From Nitrosomonas sp. (GTDB taxonomy: Bacteria > Pseudomonadota > Gammaproteobacteria > Burkholderiales > Nitrosomonadaceae), in contig NZ_JADZAJ010000015.1 in the NCBI RefSeq assembly GCF_020852615.1, forward strand, positions 1-64,000: a stretch of DNA of 64,000 nt, read 5' to 3'. The position numbers were made by a program, and so were the translations under genes. The notes below the pieces were generated by a model. The model searched no databases. It saw only the letters and a list, made by a program, of their open reading frames with translations, and was not told where the DNA came from. Shown piece after piece: positions 20,851 through 31,088 of the stretch (position 1 is the first letter of the stretch; each line of letters starts with the position of its first letter).

Positions 20851-22050
20851 ATGAATTTTATTGAATCCCTGAAATTTGTTCTACAGGCACTAACCGCCAA
20901 CCCGAAACGTACATTCCTGTCTGCATCCGGCATTGCCATCGGGATAGCCGCTGTCATTCTGCTGACTGCGATCGGTACGGGAATACAGCGTTTTGTTCTA
21001 TCCGAGTTTACCCAGTTTGGAACCAACATTCTGAATATCACTCCTGGCAAGATCCGTACACGCGGTGCTTCAACAGGCTCAATCGGCAGTATGCGTCTGC
21101 TGACGATTGAGGACTCACTTGCTCTTAAGTCATCTCATCACGCGACATATACCAATGCTACTGTTACCGGTAATGCGGAAGTACGTGGCGGCGGCCGCAG
21201 CCGGCGTGTCACTGTATCCGGCCAGGGACCGGATTTTGATCGGGCATTCAATATGCACACCGCTATCGGCCAGTTTCTGCCAGCGGATGATCCGCGCAAC
21301 CCACGTGCTTTTGCGGTGCTTGGTGCTAAAGTGCAAAAGGAACTGTATGGTGATGCTAATCCGCTTGGTTTGGTATTGCAGGTAGGTGGCTCACGTTTCC
21401 GCATCATCGGAGTAATGGCGGCTAAAGGTCAGGTGCTGGGTTTTGATCTGGATGACACGGTTTACATTCCTACGGCCCGGGCACTGGAAATTTTTAACCG
21501 GGAAGGTGTAATGGAAATTCAGGTGGTCTATCCGCCAGCTGCCCAACTGGATGAAGTGATGAATGATATCAGGCGCATCATGGTCGAGCGGCATGGGCGT
21601 GAGGATTTTACAATCACACCGCAGCAGCAGATGCTTAGTACTCTGTCCACCGTCCTGAATGTACTGACTTTCGCTGTCGCAGTACTGGGTGGTATCTCAT
21701 TACTGGTCGGTGCAGTGGGAATGATCACGCTGATGCATATCGCAGTCAACGAACGAATGGCGGAGATCGGACTGCTCAACGCACTGGGAGCAAGCCCCAT
21801 GCGTATCCGTATCCTGTTTCTGTTGGAATCAACAGTACTCTCCACACTGGGCGGAATAATCGGGCTGTTGACAGGCTCGTGTATTGCAGGACTTCTGGGA
21901 GGATTGATCAGCGAACTGCCCGTCAGTATCCCATGGCGCTACGTCATCACCGCACTCATGCTATCAGGAGGTATCGGGCTGGCAGCAGGCGTGATTCCTG
22001 CCATGCGTGCAGCCCGACTCAACCCGGTAGATGCGCTGCGTGCTGAATAG
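20851..22050 (+). CDS. ABC transporter permease (FtsX/MacB family), second paralog
   Basis: MHIAVNERMAEIGLLNALGASPMRIRILFLLESTVLSTLGG; same architecture as the preceding gene. Confidence 0.95.
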   Translation: MNFIESLKFVLQALTANPKRTFLSASGIAIGIAAVILLTAIGTGIQRFVLSEFTQFGTNILNITPGKIRTRGASTGSIGSMRLLTIEDSLALKSSHHATYTNATVTGNAEVRGGGRSRRVTVSGQGPDFDRAFNMHTAIGQFLPADDPRNPRAFAVLGAKVQKELYGDANPLGLVLQVGGSRFRIIGVMAAKGQVLGFDLDDTVYIPTARALEIFNREGVMEIQVVYPPAAQLDEVMNDIRRIMVERHGREDFTITPQQQMLSTLSTVLNVLTFAVAVLGGISLLVGAVGMITLMHIAVNERMAEIGLLNALGASPMRIRILFLLESTVLSTLGGIIGLLTGSCIAGLLGGLISELPVSIPWRYVITALMLSGGIGLAAGVIPAMRAARLNPVDALRAE

Positions 22051-22054
22051 AATT

Positions 22055-22579
22055 TCAGTGGCTCTTTACGTAATCCACCAGTTTCTGGAAAGAAAACAGA
22101 TTGTCCTGTTTCTGCAGCGGAGTGTGGCACTGAGCACAATTCAAATCATTAGTTTTTGCAACACCAGCGGGATCATACAAGGCAAATCCCCAGCCACCTG
22201 AGCGATCATCTGCATTGTAAGCACTGTCCCAGTCATTCCTCTTTTCCATAACTGCTACTGCAGCCAGTTTATCGATGATAAACAGACCATCCGCACCAGA
22301 CAGGATTTTATCTTCAGCATCTTTTTTGGGTACATAGATTTCCATTACCACTACTGAACCGGGTGCAGCCTCTTCACCTTTCTTGTAACTCTCTACTGCA
22401 ATCTTATTTGCATAGAATTTCGCCAGCTGTGTCTGATTGGCACGATTAGCCACATCGTATTTTGTAAAAATCTGTTCATATTTTTCCGGGAACTTGACGA
22501 ATTCCGGGTTGCCGCCACCATAAGCGTGGAATGACAACGTCAAACCGATCAGAGCAGATAATCCGAAGCTTAATTTCAT
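22055..22579 (-). CDS. Cytochrome P460 / cytochrome c'-beta family protein
   Basis: Signal peptide, YKKGEEAAPGSVVVMEIYVP, C-terminal CAQCH heme motif. Confidence 0.85.
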   Translation of the reverse strand: MKLSFGLSALIGLTLSFHAYGGGNPEFVKFPEKYEQIFTKYDVANRANQTQLAKFYANKIAVESYKKGEEAAPGSVVVMEIYVPKKDAEDKILSGADGLFIIDKLAAVAVMEKRNDWDSAYNADDRSGGWGFALYDPAGVAKTNDLNCAQCHTPLQKQDNLFSFQKLVDYVKSH

Positions 22580-22860
22580 TTTTTCTCTCCTTTTTAAAAT
22601 TGCCAGGCAAGCAAATTACCAGTAAATATGAGTTGTCTTATCTCTCGTATAGAGAACAGAATCCGCACAGAAAACATGCAAACCCCGTTGGGTATCATAG
22701 ATATACTGCTACTATGAATCATGGAACCGGCAATCTGATCGTAGACATATCAGCCAGAATTTTAAGTATTCTGGAATTGCCAGTTGGAATGAATAAGCTG
22801 TCTACTTTATTTGTTCTGACAGAAGGACAGATGCTACTCCAACTGTTTTAAACAGTTTTA

Positions 22861-22936
22861 TGGTGCCGGCAGCAAGAATTGAACTCGCGACCTTCTGATT
22901 ACAAATCAGCTGCTCTACCAACTGAGCTATGCCGGC
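22861..22936 (-). tRNA. tRNA-Thr(TGT), CCA encoded
   Basis: GCCGGCATAGCTCAGTTGGTAGAGCAGCTGATTTGTAATCAGAAGGTCGCGAGTTCAATTCTTGCTGCCGGCACCA; cloverleaf readable by eye, anticodon TGT. Confidence 0.97.
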
Positions 22937-22956
22937 ACAAACTGGAAACAAGAACC

Positions 22957-23397
22957 TTATTTTACGATTCTTAAGAATGAAGACTTATCCCGGTTACTGT
23001 TAACAGGTGGAGCCGCTTGTTCATCATGCAGAACAGGGTGCTCTTTACTGCTTCCTAACTCCCCGGCAACTACTGTTTTATTGATCTCAGGTGTAAATGT
23101 AAGACCCTGACCAGATTCCTTGGAAAATATGGCATCTACTGCTCCAATCCCAATTTCAACTCTGGTTGAGGTACCATTAAAACGAGTGATAAAACAAATT
23201 TCTTCATTATTAACCAGCAAGTTGGTTGTTGCCTGGTAACTTATATTGAGAATTACTTTTCCATTCTGAAAGAATTCTGAAGGAATTCCTGAACATCCAC
23301 CTTCCAGTGCTGAAACATAAGGACTGTAGCCGTTATCGGTACACCATCCATGGATTGCCCGTACCAAATAAGGTTTGATTAAAATATCACCACTCAT
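22957..23397 (-). CDS. sspB: ClpXP protease specificity-enhancing factor SspB
   Basis: KPYLVRAIHGWCTDNGYSPYV; overlaps sspA. Confidence 0.92.
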   Translation of the reverse strand: MSGDILIKPYLVRAIHGWCTDNGYSPYVSALEGGCSGIPSEFFQNGKVILNISYQATTNLLVNNEEICFITRFNGTSTRVEIGIGAVDAIFSKESGQGLTFTPEINKTVVAGELGSSKEHPVLHDEQAAPPVNSNRDKSSFLRIVK

Positions 23398-23993
23398 TTG
23401 CGCATTAATTTCTCAGATGGTGTTAATGCTTCAACAAACAAAGGTCTACTAAAAAGCCTCTCAGCATATTTCAGCAACGGCGCCGCCTGCTTTGGTAACT
23501 TAATCCCATAGTGGTCCAATCGCCATAGCAAGGGAGCAATAGCAACATCCAGCATAGAATAATCATCCCCCAGCATATACTTCTGCTTATCGAAAATGGG
23601 AGCAATCATTGTCAGCCCATTTGCAATTTCAGTACGTATCTTGTCTGCCGCCTTCTGATCACCTTGTTCCAGAGATTCTATATGACAAAAAAGCTCTTTT
23701 TCAAACCGATGAAGCAACAGCCTTGCACGAGCTCGCATCACCGGTTCTGCCGGCATCAACTGTGGGTGAGGAAAACGGTCATCAATATACTCATTGATAA
23801 TATTTGCCTCATACAATATGAGATCCCTTTCAATCAGAATAGGAATTTTACTATAAGAATTAATTACAGCAATATCTTCAGGCATGTTGTTGGGATCAAC
23901 ATCAATTACCTGAAAATCCATATCCTTTTCATGCAATACAATTCTGCAACGATGGCTGAAAGGACAGGTTGCTGTTGAATACAATGTCATCAT
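23394..23993 (-). CDS. sspA: Stringent starvation protein A (GST-fold)
   Basis: MMTLYSTATCPFSHRCRIVLHEKDMDFQVIDVDPNNMPEDI. Confidence 0.93.
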   Translation of the reverse strand: MMTLYSTATCPFSHRCRIVLHEKDMDFQVIDVDPNNMPEDIAVINSYSKIPILIERDLILYEANIINEYIDDRFPHPQLMPAEPVMRARARLLLHRFEKELFCHIESLEQGDQKAADKIRTEIANGLTMIAPIFDKQKYMLGDDYSMLDVAIAPLLWRLDHYGIKLPKQAAPLLKYAERLFSRPLFVEALTPSEKLMRK

Positions 23994-24041
23994 AACTTCT
24001 GTCAGATAAAACCGATTACACAGAAACTGATTTTGGAGAAC

Positions 24042-24746
24042 TCAATGTATATCTCTCCAATACTCTTTCTTAAGTAAGTAGGTTAAACCCAGCATACCGA
24101 ACAGAAACAACAACACTGTTATCCCGAGCTCTTTACGATAAGATGCATGCGGCTCCCCCAAGTAGACCATGTAATTTACCAAATCTGCGACAAATCTGTC
24201 GTACTCTTCCTTGGTCATGGTACCCGGCCTGGTCAGAATCAAGTTCCTAGTCCCGGCATCAAGAGTTTGCCATCCTTGCAAATGGTGTAAAACGTGAGGC
24301 ATTGCAACTTTATCAAAAATCAGGTTATTCCAGCCACTATAGGTTGAAGTATCCTGATAGAAAGTACGCAAATAGGTATACAACCAATCAGCCCCACGAG
24401 CCCGTGCTATTACAGACAGATCAGGAGGTGTTACACCGAACCACCCTTCAGCTTCTTTTTTTCGCATCGCGGCTTCCATAAGGTCACCTGTTTTTTGTCC
24501 GGTACGAATAAGATCAGCGCGAATATCCTCCTCGCTCAATCCAATATCGCGATGGCGGTTGTAACGCATGAAATTAGCGCCATGACAAGTAAGGCAATAT
24601 TCCACAAAACTCTTCGCGCCTCGCTGCAGCGATTCCTTATCTCCCCTGTCTATAGGAGCCTTGTCCAATTTAACTTCCTGACCGGAAGAATGTGCGACAA
24701 ACGGTGCCAGTAATATGGCCAGCAGTAAAAATTTTATCATTCTCAT
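24042..24746 (-). CDS. petC: Cytochrome c1, ubiquinol-cytochrome c reductase
   Basis: SFVEYCLTCHGANFMRYNRHRDIGLSE; C-terminal TM; downstream of cytochrome b. Confidence 0.96.
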   Translation of the reverse strand: MRMIKFLLLAILLAPFVAHSSGQEVKLDKAPIDRGDKESLQRGAKSFVEYCLTCHGANFMRYNRHRDIGLSEEDIRADLIRTGQKTGDLMEAAMRKKEAEGWFGVTPPDLSVIARARGADWLYTYLRTFYQDTSTYSGWNNLIFDKVAMPHVLHHLQGWQTLDAGTRNLILTRPGTMTKEEYDRFVADLVNYMVYLGEPHASYRKELGITVLLFLFGMLGLTYLLKKEYWRDIH

Positions 24747-25990
24747 TTTGTTACATTCTTTGGTTCTGGTTTAGTTTTATCTATTTTGCTGTACCAAGGC
24801 ATCAGCAGGAAAAAAGCAAAATAAATTACAGTAAAGATTTGTGCCAGCAACGTATACAGAGGGGTAGGAGATTTAGTACCTAACCAGCCGAGTACGAAAA
24901 AGCTAATAACAAATAAAGTCAAGGCAAATTTAAAATATGGCCCTTTGTAGCGGATTGATTTAACCGGACTGCGATCCAGCCAAGGCAGGAAACAGAATAT
25001 AACTACCGCGGCAGCCATTAATATCACACCCCATAATTTGGCATCTACACCAAGGAAGTTCACGGTTACTGCACGTAACATTGAGTAATATGGGGTGAAA
25101 TACCATACCGGTGCAATATGATCAGGAGTATGTAAAGGGTTTGCCGGAATAAAATTATTATCTTCCAGAAAATATCCGCCCATTTCAGGAGCAAAGAAAA
25201 TAATTCCACAGAATACAATCAGGAACCCTATCACCCCAAAAATATCTTTAACCGTGTAATACGGATGAAACGGTATCCCATCAACAGGTATACCTGTATC
25301 AGGATTTTTATTGGCTTTGATCTCAATACCATCCGGGTTGTTGGAACCGGTTTCATGTAAAGCAATAATGTGAACAAATACCAGCACAACAATTAACCAC
25401 GGCAACGTCACCACATGATATGCAAAGAAGCGATTTAATGCTGCATCTGACAACATAAAATCACCAAGAATCCAGTTGGACAGCGTATCACCTATAACTG
25501 GTATTGCACCAAACATACTGACAATCACCTGTGCCCCCCAGTAAGACATCTGCCCCCATGGAAGAATATAACCGGTAAAGGCCAAACTCATTAAAACAAA
25601 AAATATTGCCATACCGATCAACCACAATAACTCACGCGGCTTGCGATAAGACCCATATAACATTCCACGGAACATATGCAGGTAGACCACCACAAAAAAC
25701 ATGGAAGCCCCTGTTGAATGCATATACCGGATCAGCCAACCAAGATCCACATCACGCATAATGTATTCAACTGATGCAAACGCCATACTTGCATCAGGCT
25801 TATAGCTCATGGTCAGAAAAATACCTGTCAGCAACTGATTAACGAGTACCAGCAGTGCCAGCGATCCGAAGTAATACCAAAAATTGAAATTCTTTGGCGC
25901 ATAATACTCAGACAAGTGTGCCTTCCAGGTCGCTGTTAAAGGAAAGCGTTTGTCTATCCATTCCATCATTGAATTTTGCTGTTTACTCAT
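24743..25990 (-). CDS. petB: Cytochrome b, bc1 complex
   Basis: MSKQQNSMMEWIDKRFPLTATWKAHLSEYYAPKNFNFWYYFGS...; classical cytochrome b. Start moved from the longer ORF start at 26038 to the in-frame Met of MSKQQ. Confidence 0.95.
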   Translation of the reverse strand: MSKQQNSMMEWIDKRFPLTATWKAHLSEYYAPKNFNFWYYFGSLALLVLVNQLLTGIFLTMSYKPDASMAFASVEYIMRDVDLGWLIRYMHSTGASMFFVVVYLHMFRGMLYGSYRKPRELLWLIGMAIFFVLMSLAFTGYILPWGQMSYWGAQVIVSMFGAIPVIGDTLSNWILGDFMLSDAALNRFFAYHVVTLPWLIVVLVFVHIIALHETGSNNPDGIEIKANKNPDTGIPVDGIPFHPYYTVKDIFGVIGFLIVFCGIIFFAPEMGGYFLEDNNFIPANPLHTPDHIAPVWYFTPYYSMLRAVTVNFLGVDAKLWGVILMAAAVVIFCFLPWLDRSPVKSIRYKGPYFKFALTLFVISFFVLGWLGTKSPTPLYTLLAQIFTVIYFAFFLLMPWYSKIDKTKPEPKNVTK

Positions 25991-25991
25991 C

Positions 25992-26597
25992 TTAGGCGGA
26001 CTCTTTACTGTCTGAGCCGACCAAAAGCCGGCTATCACTTAAATAGGTATAAGGAGGTACTACCAGATTAGAAGGTGCTGGAACATTTTTATAAACACGC
26101 CCGGCCAAATCAAACTTGGAACCGTGACAAGGACAAAAAAACCCACCAAGCCAATCAGGACCCAGATCGGCTGGTGCAATGTCTTTTCGATATACCGGAG
26201 AACATCCCAAATGTGTACAGACTCCCAGCACGACCAGGATCTCAGGTTTAATTGATCTTGTCGGGTTTTGTGCATACGATGGCTGTTGGTCCCGCTGTGA
26301 ATCCGGATCGGCCAGTTTGTCATTCAGCTTTTTCAGATCATCGAGCATTTCTGAAGTCCGCTTGAGTATCCAGACCGGTTTTCCACGCCACTCTGCCGTT
26401 AATAACATACCCGGCTCCAGCTTGCTGATATCTATATCTATAGGAGCTCCCGCAGCCTTGGCACGCTCGCTTGGCATCATACTGCGCAAGAATGGTGTTG
26501 CCACACCAGCGCCTGCAACAACACCAGCGACTGAGGTTGCTGCCAGCAAAAAGCGACGTCGCCCACTCATCTTTCCATTATCACCACTATCTGTCAT
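25992..26597 (-). CDS. petA: Ubiquinol-cytochrome c reductase Rieske iron-sulfur subunit
   Basis: GVCTHLGCSPVY and FFCPCHGSKFD cluster motifs; N-terminal Tat-like GRRRFLLAATSV. Confidence 0.97.
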   Translation of the reverse strand: MTDSGDNGKMSGRRRFLLAATSVAGVVAGAGVATPFLRSMMPSERAKAAGAPIDIDISKLEPGMLLTAEWRGKPVWILKRTSEMLDDLKKLNDKLADPDSQRDQQPSYAQNPTRSIKPEILVVLGVCTHLGCSPVYRKDIAPADLGPDWLGGFFCPCHGSKFDLAGRVYKNVPAPSNLVVPPYTYLSDSRLLVGSDSKESA

Positions 26598-26644
26598 TTT
26601 CTAACAATTCCATTTCATTAAATTCCTGTCAATCAGCAACAAAC

Positions 26645-26678
26645 TAAAAAACGACACCCAAGAGTACTGACTCTTGGG
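26645..26678 (-). terminator. Intrinsic terminator downstream of secA
   Basis: Minus strand CCCAAGAGT-CAGT-ACTCTTGGG (9-bp stem) followed by TGTCGTTTTTT. Confidence 0.65.
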
Positions 26679-26766
26679 ACGATAACCTCACACGTTACAA
26701 GTGGGGGAATTTTAGCATAGTCCGCATCCGCTTAGATAGCCCGATTGCCAAACTTGAGCTATCTCT

Positions 26767-29496
26767 TTAGTTCAACCTGCCATGACATTGCTTGAATTTT
26801 TTGCCCGATCCACAAGGACAAGGGTCATTCCGTCCAATTTTTTCATTCTTCCGAACAAAAGGCTGCAGCTTATTCTCCTGATTCTCCGCAACAGATTGCT
26901 GCTCTTCCGCTACTTCATTATAGGCATCATGATGATATTCCAGATTTTTAGGAGCAGGTGTCTCTGCAACAGATTCAACCTGTTGCTCGTTTCGTATCTG
27001 TACCGCCATGAGAATTTTTGTCACATCTGATTTAATTGCTTCAAGCATTGCGGTGAATAGCTCAAAAGCTTCTCTTTTATATTCCTGCTTGGGATTTACC
27101 TGGGCATAGCCACGCAAATGGATTCCCTGGCGTAAATGATCTAATGCAGCCAGATGTTCCCGCCAGTGAGTATCTATACTGTGCAACATCACCATACGCT
27201 CATACTGGTGCATAATGGGGGCGCTGATCTGCTCAACCTTACTCTGGTAATGCGTATTCACTGATTCTATGATACGGTCACGGAGATTTTCTTCGTGTAG
27301 CTCGCTATCTTCCTCCAGCCATTTCCGGACTGGAATCTGTAAGTGGTATTCACTGGCCAGGGCCTTCTCCAGCCCGGCAACATCCCATTGCTCTTCAATA
27401 CTCTGTTCCGGAATATAAGTACTGACAAGCTGGCTAACTACACTTCCGCGAATAGCACTTATTGTATCTGTAACCCCCTGTTCAGCATCCAGCAATTCAT
27501 TGCGCTGCTGGTAAATTACCTTACGCTGATCATTGGCCACATCGTCGTATTCCAGCAGTTGCTTGCGAATATCAAAATTTCGGGCTTCTACCTTTCTTTG
27601 TGCATTTTCTATTGCACGCGTAACCCAAGGATGCTCGATTGCTTCTCCCTCCGGCATTTTGAGGCGCGTCATAATATTCGCAACCCTGTCTGAAGAAAAA
27701 ATACGCAAAAGAGAATCTTCCAGCGAAAGATAAAAACGACTGGAACCGGGGTCTCCTTGCCGTCCGGAACGCCCGCGCAACTGATTATCAATCCGGCGTG
27801 ACTCATGTCGCTCTGTACCAATAATATGTAACCCGCCCAGCCTGATTACCTCGTCATGTCTGATCTGCCATGCCCGGCGAATTTCCTCAATTTTTTTATT
27901 TCGGGCTGCTTCATCAAGTGTTTCATCCATCCTGATCTGATTGATCTCTTGCTCGGGATTTCCTCCCAGAACAATATCCGTTCCCCTACCCGCCATGTTA
28001 GTCGCGATGGTTACCATTTTAGGGCGCCCTGCCTGCACGATAATTTCTGCTTCTCTGGCATGCTGCTTGGCATTGAGAACCTGATGAGGCAGTTTCTCCT
28101 TTGTCAGGAGGGATGAAAGCAATTCATTATTTTCGATCGAAGTAGTGCCCACCAGGACAGGCTGCCCGCGCTCGTAACAGTCCCTGATATCCACAATAAT
28201 TGCCTGATATTTTTCCTGTGTTGTACGAAAAACCTGATCCATGCGATCATCCCGCGCCATGGGGCGATGCGTCGGTATCACAACCGTTTCCAATCCATAG
28301 ATTTGCTGGAACTCAAATGCCTCTGTATCAGCGGTACCGGTCATACCCGCAAGCTTTTCGTACATCCGGAAATAATTCTGGAAAGTAATAGATGCCAGCG
28401 TCTGGTTTTCTTTCTGGATCGAGACGTTTTCTTTGGCTTCAACAGCCTGGTGCAACCCTTCCGACCACCGTCTCCCCGGCATGAGACGACCCGTAAATTC
28501 ATCGACAATAATGACCTCATCATTCTGTACCACATAGTGCTGATCACGATTGAACAACACATGTGCACGTAACCCAGCATTAAAATGATGAATCAGGCTG
28601 ATATTTATCGGATCATACAAACTGGATCCGACAGGCAACAGGCCAGCCTCACTCAGTAATCTTTCAGCGTGCTCGAACCCTTCTTCGCTCAGCAGAACCT
28701 GTTGAGTTTTTTCATCCACACTGTAATCACCAGGACTGTTTTCATCCGCCTGCCGCGTCAGTTTGGGTATCAGCACGTCTATGCGCTTGTAAATTTCAGT
28801 ATCACCCTCAGCCATACCGGAAATAATCAGCGGTGTCCGGGCTTCATCAATCAGGATTGAATCAACTTCATCCACAATGGCAAAATTGAGTTCTCGCTGG
28901 ACACGCTCGGCACTGTGCCCCACCATATTGTCACGCAGGTAATCAAAACCATATTCATTGTTCGTGCCGTAGGTTATATCCGCAGCGTAAGCAGCCTGTT
29001 TTTCTTCGTGGGGCATTTGTGACAGCACGACCCCGACGGTTAATCCCAGAAAACGGTAGACCTGTCCCATCCATTCCGCATCACGCTTTGCCAGATAATC
29101 GTTTACCGTAACAATATGAACCCCTTTACCTGATAGCGCATTCAGGTAGGTCGGCAAGGTTCCCATCAGCGTCTTTCCTTCACCTGTGCGCATCTCGGCA
29201 ATTTTTCCTTCATGCAGAACCATGCCGCCAATCAGCTGTACATCGAAGTGACGCATTCCCAGTACACGCTTCGCTGCCTCTCTAACCACAGCAAAAGCTT
29301 CAGGCAGCAGCTGATCCAGCTTCTCGCCATTTACAACACGTTGTTTAAATTCACCTGTTTTATTGCGTAATGCTTCATCCGACAGGGGTGAGATGACAGC
29401 TTCCAGCTCATTGATGGCGCGGACAATCTTCGAGTACTGTTTTACCAGTCGATCATTACGGCTACCAAAAATACTCTTCAGTAAATTGCTCAGCAT
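26767..29496 (-). CDS. secA: Preprotein translocase subunit SecA
   Basis: 909 aa; [41 protein letters not shown]-terminal [18 protein letters not shown]. Confidence 0.98.
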   Translation of the reverse strand: MLSNLLKSIFGSRNDRLVKQYSKIVRAINELEAVISPLSDEALRNKTGEFKQRVVNGEKLDQLLPEAFAVVREAAKRVLGMRHFDVQLIGGMVLHEGKIAEMRTGEGKTLMGTLPTYLNALSGKGVHIVTVNDYLAKRDAEWMGQVYRFLGLTVGVVLSQMPHEEKQAAYAADITYGTNNEYGFDYLRDNMVGHSAERVQRELNFAIVDEVDSILIDEARTPLIISGMAEGDTEIYKRIDVLIPKLTRQADENSPGDYSVDEKTQQVLLSEEGFEHAERLLSEAGLLPVGSSLYDPINISLIHHFNAGLRAHVLFNRDQHYVVQNDEVIIVDEFTGRLMPGRRWSEGLHQAVEAKENVSIQKENQTLASITFQNYFRMYEKLAGMTGTADTEAFEFQQIYGLETVVIPTHRPMARDDRMDQVFRTTQEKYQAIIVDIRDCYERGQPVLVGTTSIENNELLSSLLTKEKLPHQVLNAKQHAREAEIIVQAGRPKMVTIATNMAGRGTDIVLGGNPEQEINQIRMDETLDEAARNKKIEEIRRAWQIRHDEVIRLGGLHIIGTERHESRRIDNQLRGRSGRQGDPGSSRFYLSLEDSLLRIFSSDRVANIMTRLKMPEGEAIEHPWVTRAIENAQRKVEARNFDIRKQLLEYDDVANDQRKVIYQQRNELLDAEQGVTDTISAIRGSVVSQLVSTYIPEQSIEEQWDVAGLEKALASEYHLQIPVRKWLEEDSELHEENLRDRIIESVNTHYQSKVEQISAPIMHQYERMVMLHSIDTHWREHLAALDHLRQGIHLRGYAQVNPKQEYKREAFELFTAMLEAIKSDVTKILMAVQIRNEQQVESVAETPAPKNLEYHHDAYNEVAEEQQSVAENQENKLQPFVRKNEKIGRNDPCPCGSGKKFKQCHGRLN

Positions 29497-29931
29497 GGGA
29501 AATTAGTTATTTGTCTATTGATGAAAAAGTATGGTTTACAAACCATCTGCCAGGTTGAATCTGTTTCATAACAGAAGATTACTGGAAGTCGCCTGTAAAT
29601 AAATTTATGATCTGGCCGGAAAATTGCGATTAACGGCACGAGCCGGTGTGTATATGAAGATAAGGTAATGAAGCGAGTGTACAACATGATGCCTTTGGGT
29701 TCAGAGCACATGCGCCAGTGAACAGCAATGGCCTGCACTTTCTGTTGATTGGCAAACACCTCCGTAATTGAGCTGACTGTTTATGACAACACACCTGATT
29801 GCCGGGATGCCAAAACCCGGCCATACTACCATAATCAAAATCGTAAGCAGAAGTAGACAGAACAGACAGAAGCCATACACAAACCGGTTACAGCTGTTTA
29901 GGGTTTATTTAATGACATCAGGCAAGGCAGT

Positions 29932-30378
29932 ATGTCCATCCTTAATCTGAATAATTTTTTATCTGGCCTCGACAAATCTCCTGAGTATGGCCAGTTGTTT
30001 TCCAGAGCCAAATACCTGGTGAGAATCCAGGAACAGCTATTGAGTATGATACCCCCGCCGTTAAGCAACCGGTGTGTCGCAGGACAGCATACTGCCGAAG
30101 GAAATCTGATTATTTATACAGACAGCGGCGCCATTGCCACACGGCTGCGCCACCTTACCCCAATCATTCAGCAGAAAATGAACAAAGCCGGAATCAAAGT
30201 GGAATCTGTCAGGGTTTCCATTCAACCCCGGTTAAATTTTCCGGAATCGAAAAATACCGGAGAGGTTTCCCGTACCCTCAGCAAGGTTGCGGTCGAGCAT
30301 CTGAGCAAACTATCCGGCTCGTTGCCGGCAGGGTCCCCGCTCCAGTCATCCATCAGGGCGCTGCTTGCCAACCAGTGA
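29932..30378 (+). CDS. DUF721 / DciA-like protein
   Basis: Position divergent from secA; IIYTDSGAIATRLRHLTPIIQQKMNKAGIKVESVRVSIQP pattern. Confidence 0.8.
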   Translation: MSILNLNNFLSGLDKSPEYGQLFSRAKYLVRIQEQLLSMIPPPLSNRCVAGQHTAEGNLIIYTDSGAIATRLRHLTPIIQQKMNKAGIKVESVRVSIQPRLNFPESKNTGEVSRTLSKVAVEHLSKLSGSLPAGSPLQSSIRALLANQ

Positions 30379-30387
30379 AGCTGTCCC

Positions 30388-31032
30388 CTATTTTTTCTCC
30401 ATATTACTGATAAATGCATTGGCTTCACTGATGGACTGCTCCATCGCCGCAACCAAAGTCGAAACATTCAACTGCAATGTTTTCAGTTCACCTTTCAGTG
30501 AGGCAATCGCCCGGGCATTAAGATTATGTTTAAGATACATCACCTGGTCATTAAAAACTGTTAATACAGGCTGAATTCTTGATTCCGCATTTCTCATGGC
30601 AGCAATGAGCTGCCTGTAATACGACCGGGTTGTACTCAGCTTTTCCTGACTGCTGCGCTTCAGCGCCGGATTGGAATACTGCGTAATCTCTTGCTCCCAC
30701 TCCCTGAATAGCGCTGCCGAAACACTCTCAACATCTTCAATACGGCTTCTGATTTCGTTTGCCTTGTCCGCACTTGCCTCATATTCCCGGTTCAATTTTT
30801 TATAAATGACTTCAAGATCGCCCCCTTTGAAGCTGGTTGCAGCAGAAAACTGTTCCAGTGCGGACTTGAACTGTTCTCTGGCTTCTTCCTGCGTATCTCT
30901 TGCTTTCTCAACCCGATGGACCAGAACATCCCGTTTTGGAATACCGATCTTTTCAAGTCCACTGTAATACATGGTGGAACAGGCGGTCAGGGAAACCGCA
31001 AAAATCACCACAAATAATCGGACTGCATAGTT
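30388..31032 (-). CDS. DUF2959 family lipoprotein-like protein
   Basis: MNYAVRLFVVIFAVSLTACSTMYYSGLEKIGIPKRDVLVHRVEKARDTQEEAREQFKSALEQF; lipobox LTAC. Confidence 0.85.
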   Translation of the reverse strand, partial: NYAVRLFVVIFAVSLTACSTMYYSGLEKIGIPKRDVLVHRVEKARDTQEEAREQFKSALEQFSAATSFKGGDLEVIYKKLNREYEASADKANEIRSRIEDVESVSAALFREWEQEITQYSNPALKRSSQEKLSTTRSYYRQLIAAMRNAESRIQPVLTVFNDQVMYLKHNLNARAIASLKGELKTLQLNVSTLVAAMEQSISEANAFISNMEKK

Positions 31033-31088
31033 CATCACTGTCATTCCCCAATAAATTTTCCAGAATATCCTGCTGTTATTAATCAGCT

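Noticed and set aside
22834-22858. AACTGTTTTAAACAGTT palindrome before the tRNA-Thr
   Set aside because: Short AT-rich palindrome without a terminator U-tract; no clear role.
29490-29759. ORF upstream of secA considered as a SecM-like arrest peptide
   Set aside because: No signal peptide or recognisable arrest motif; the sequence looks random.
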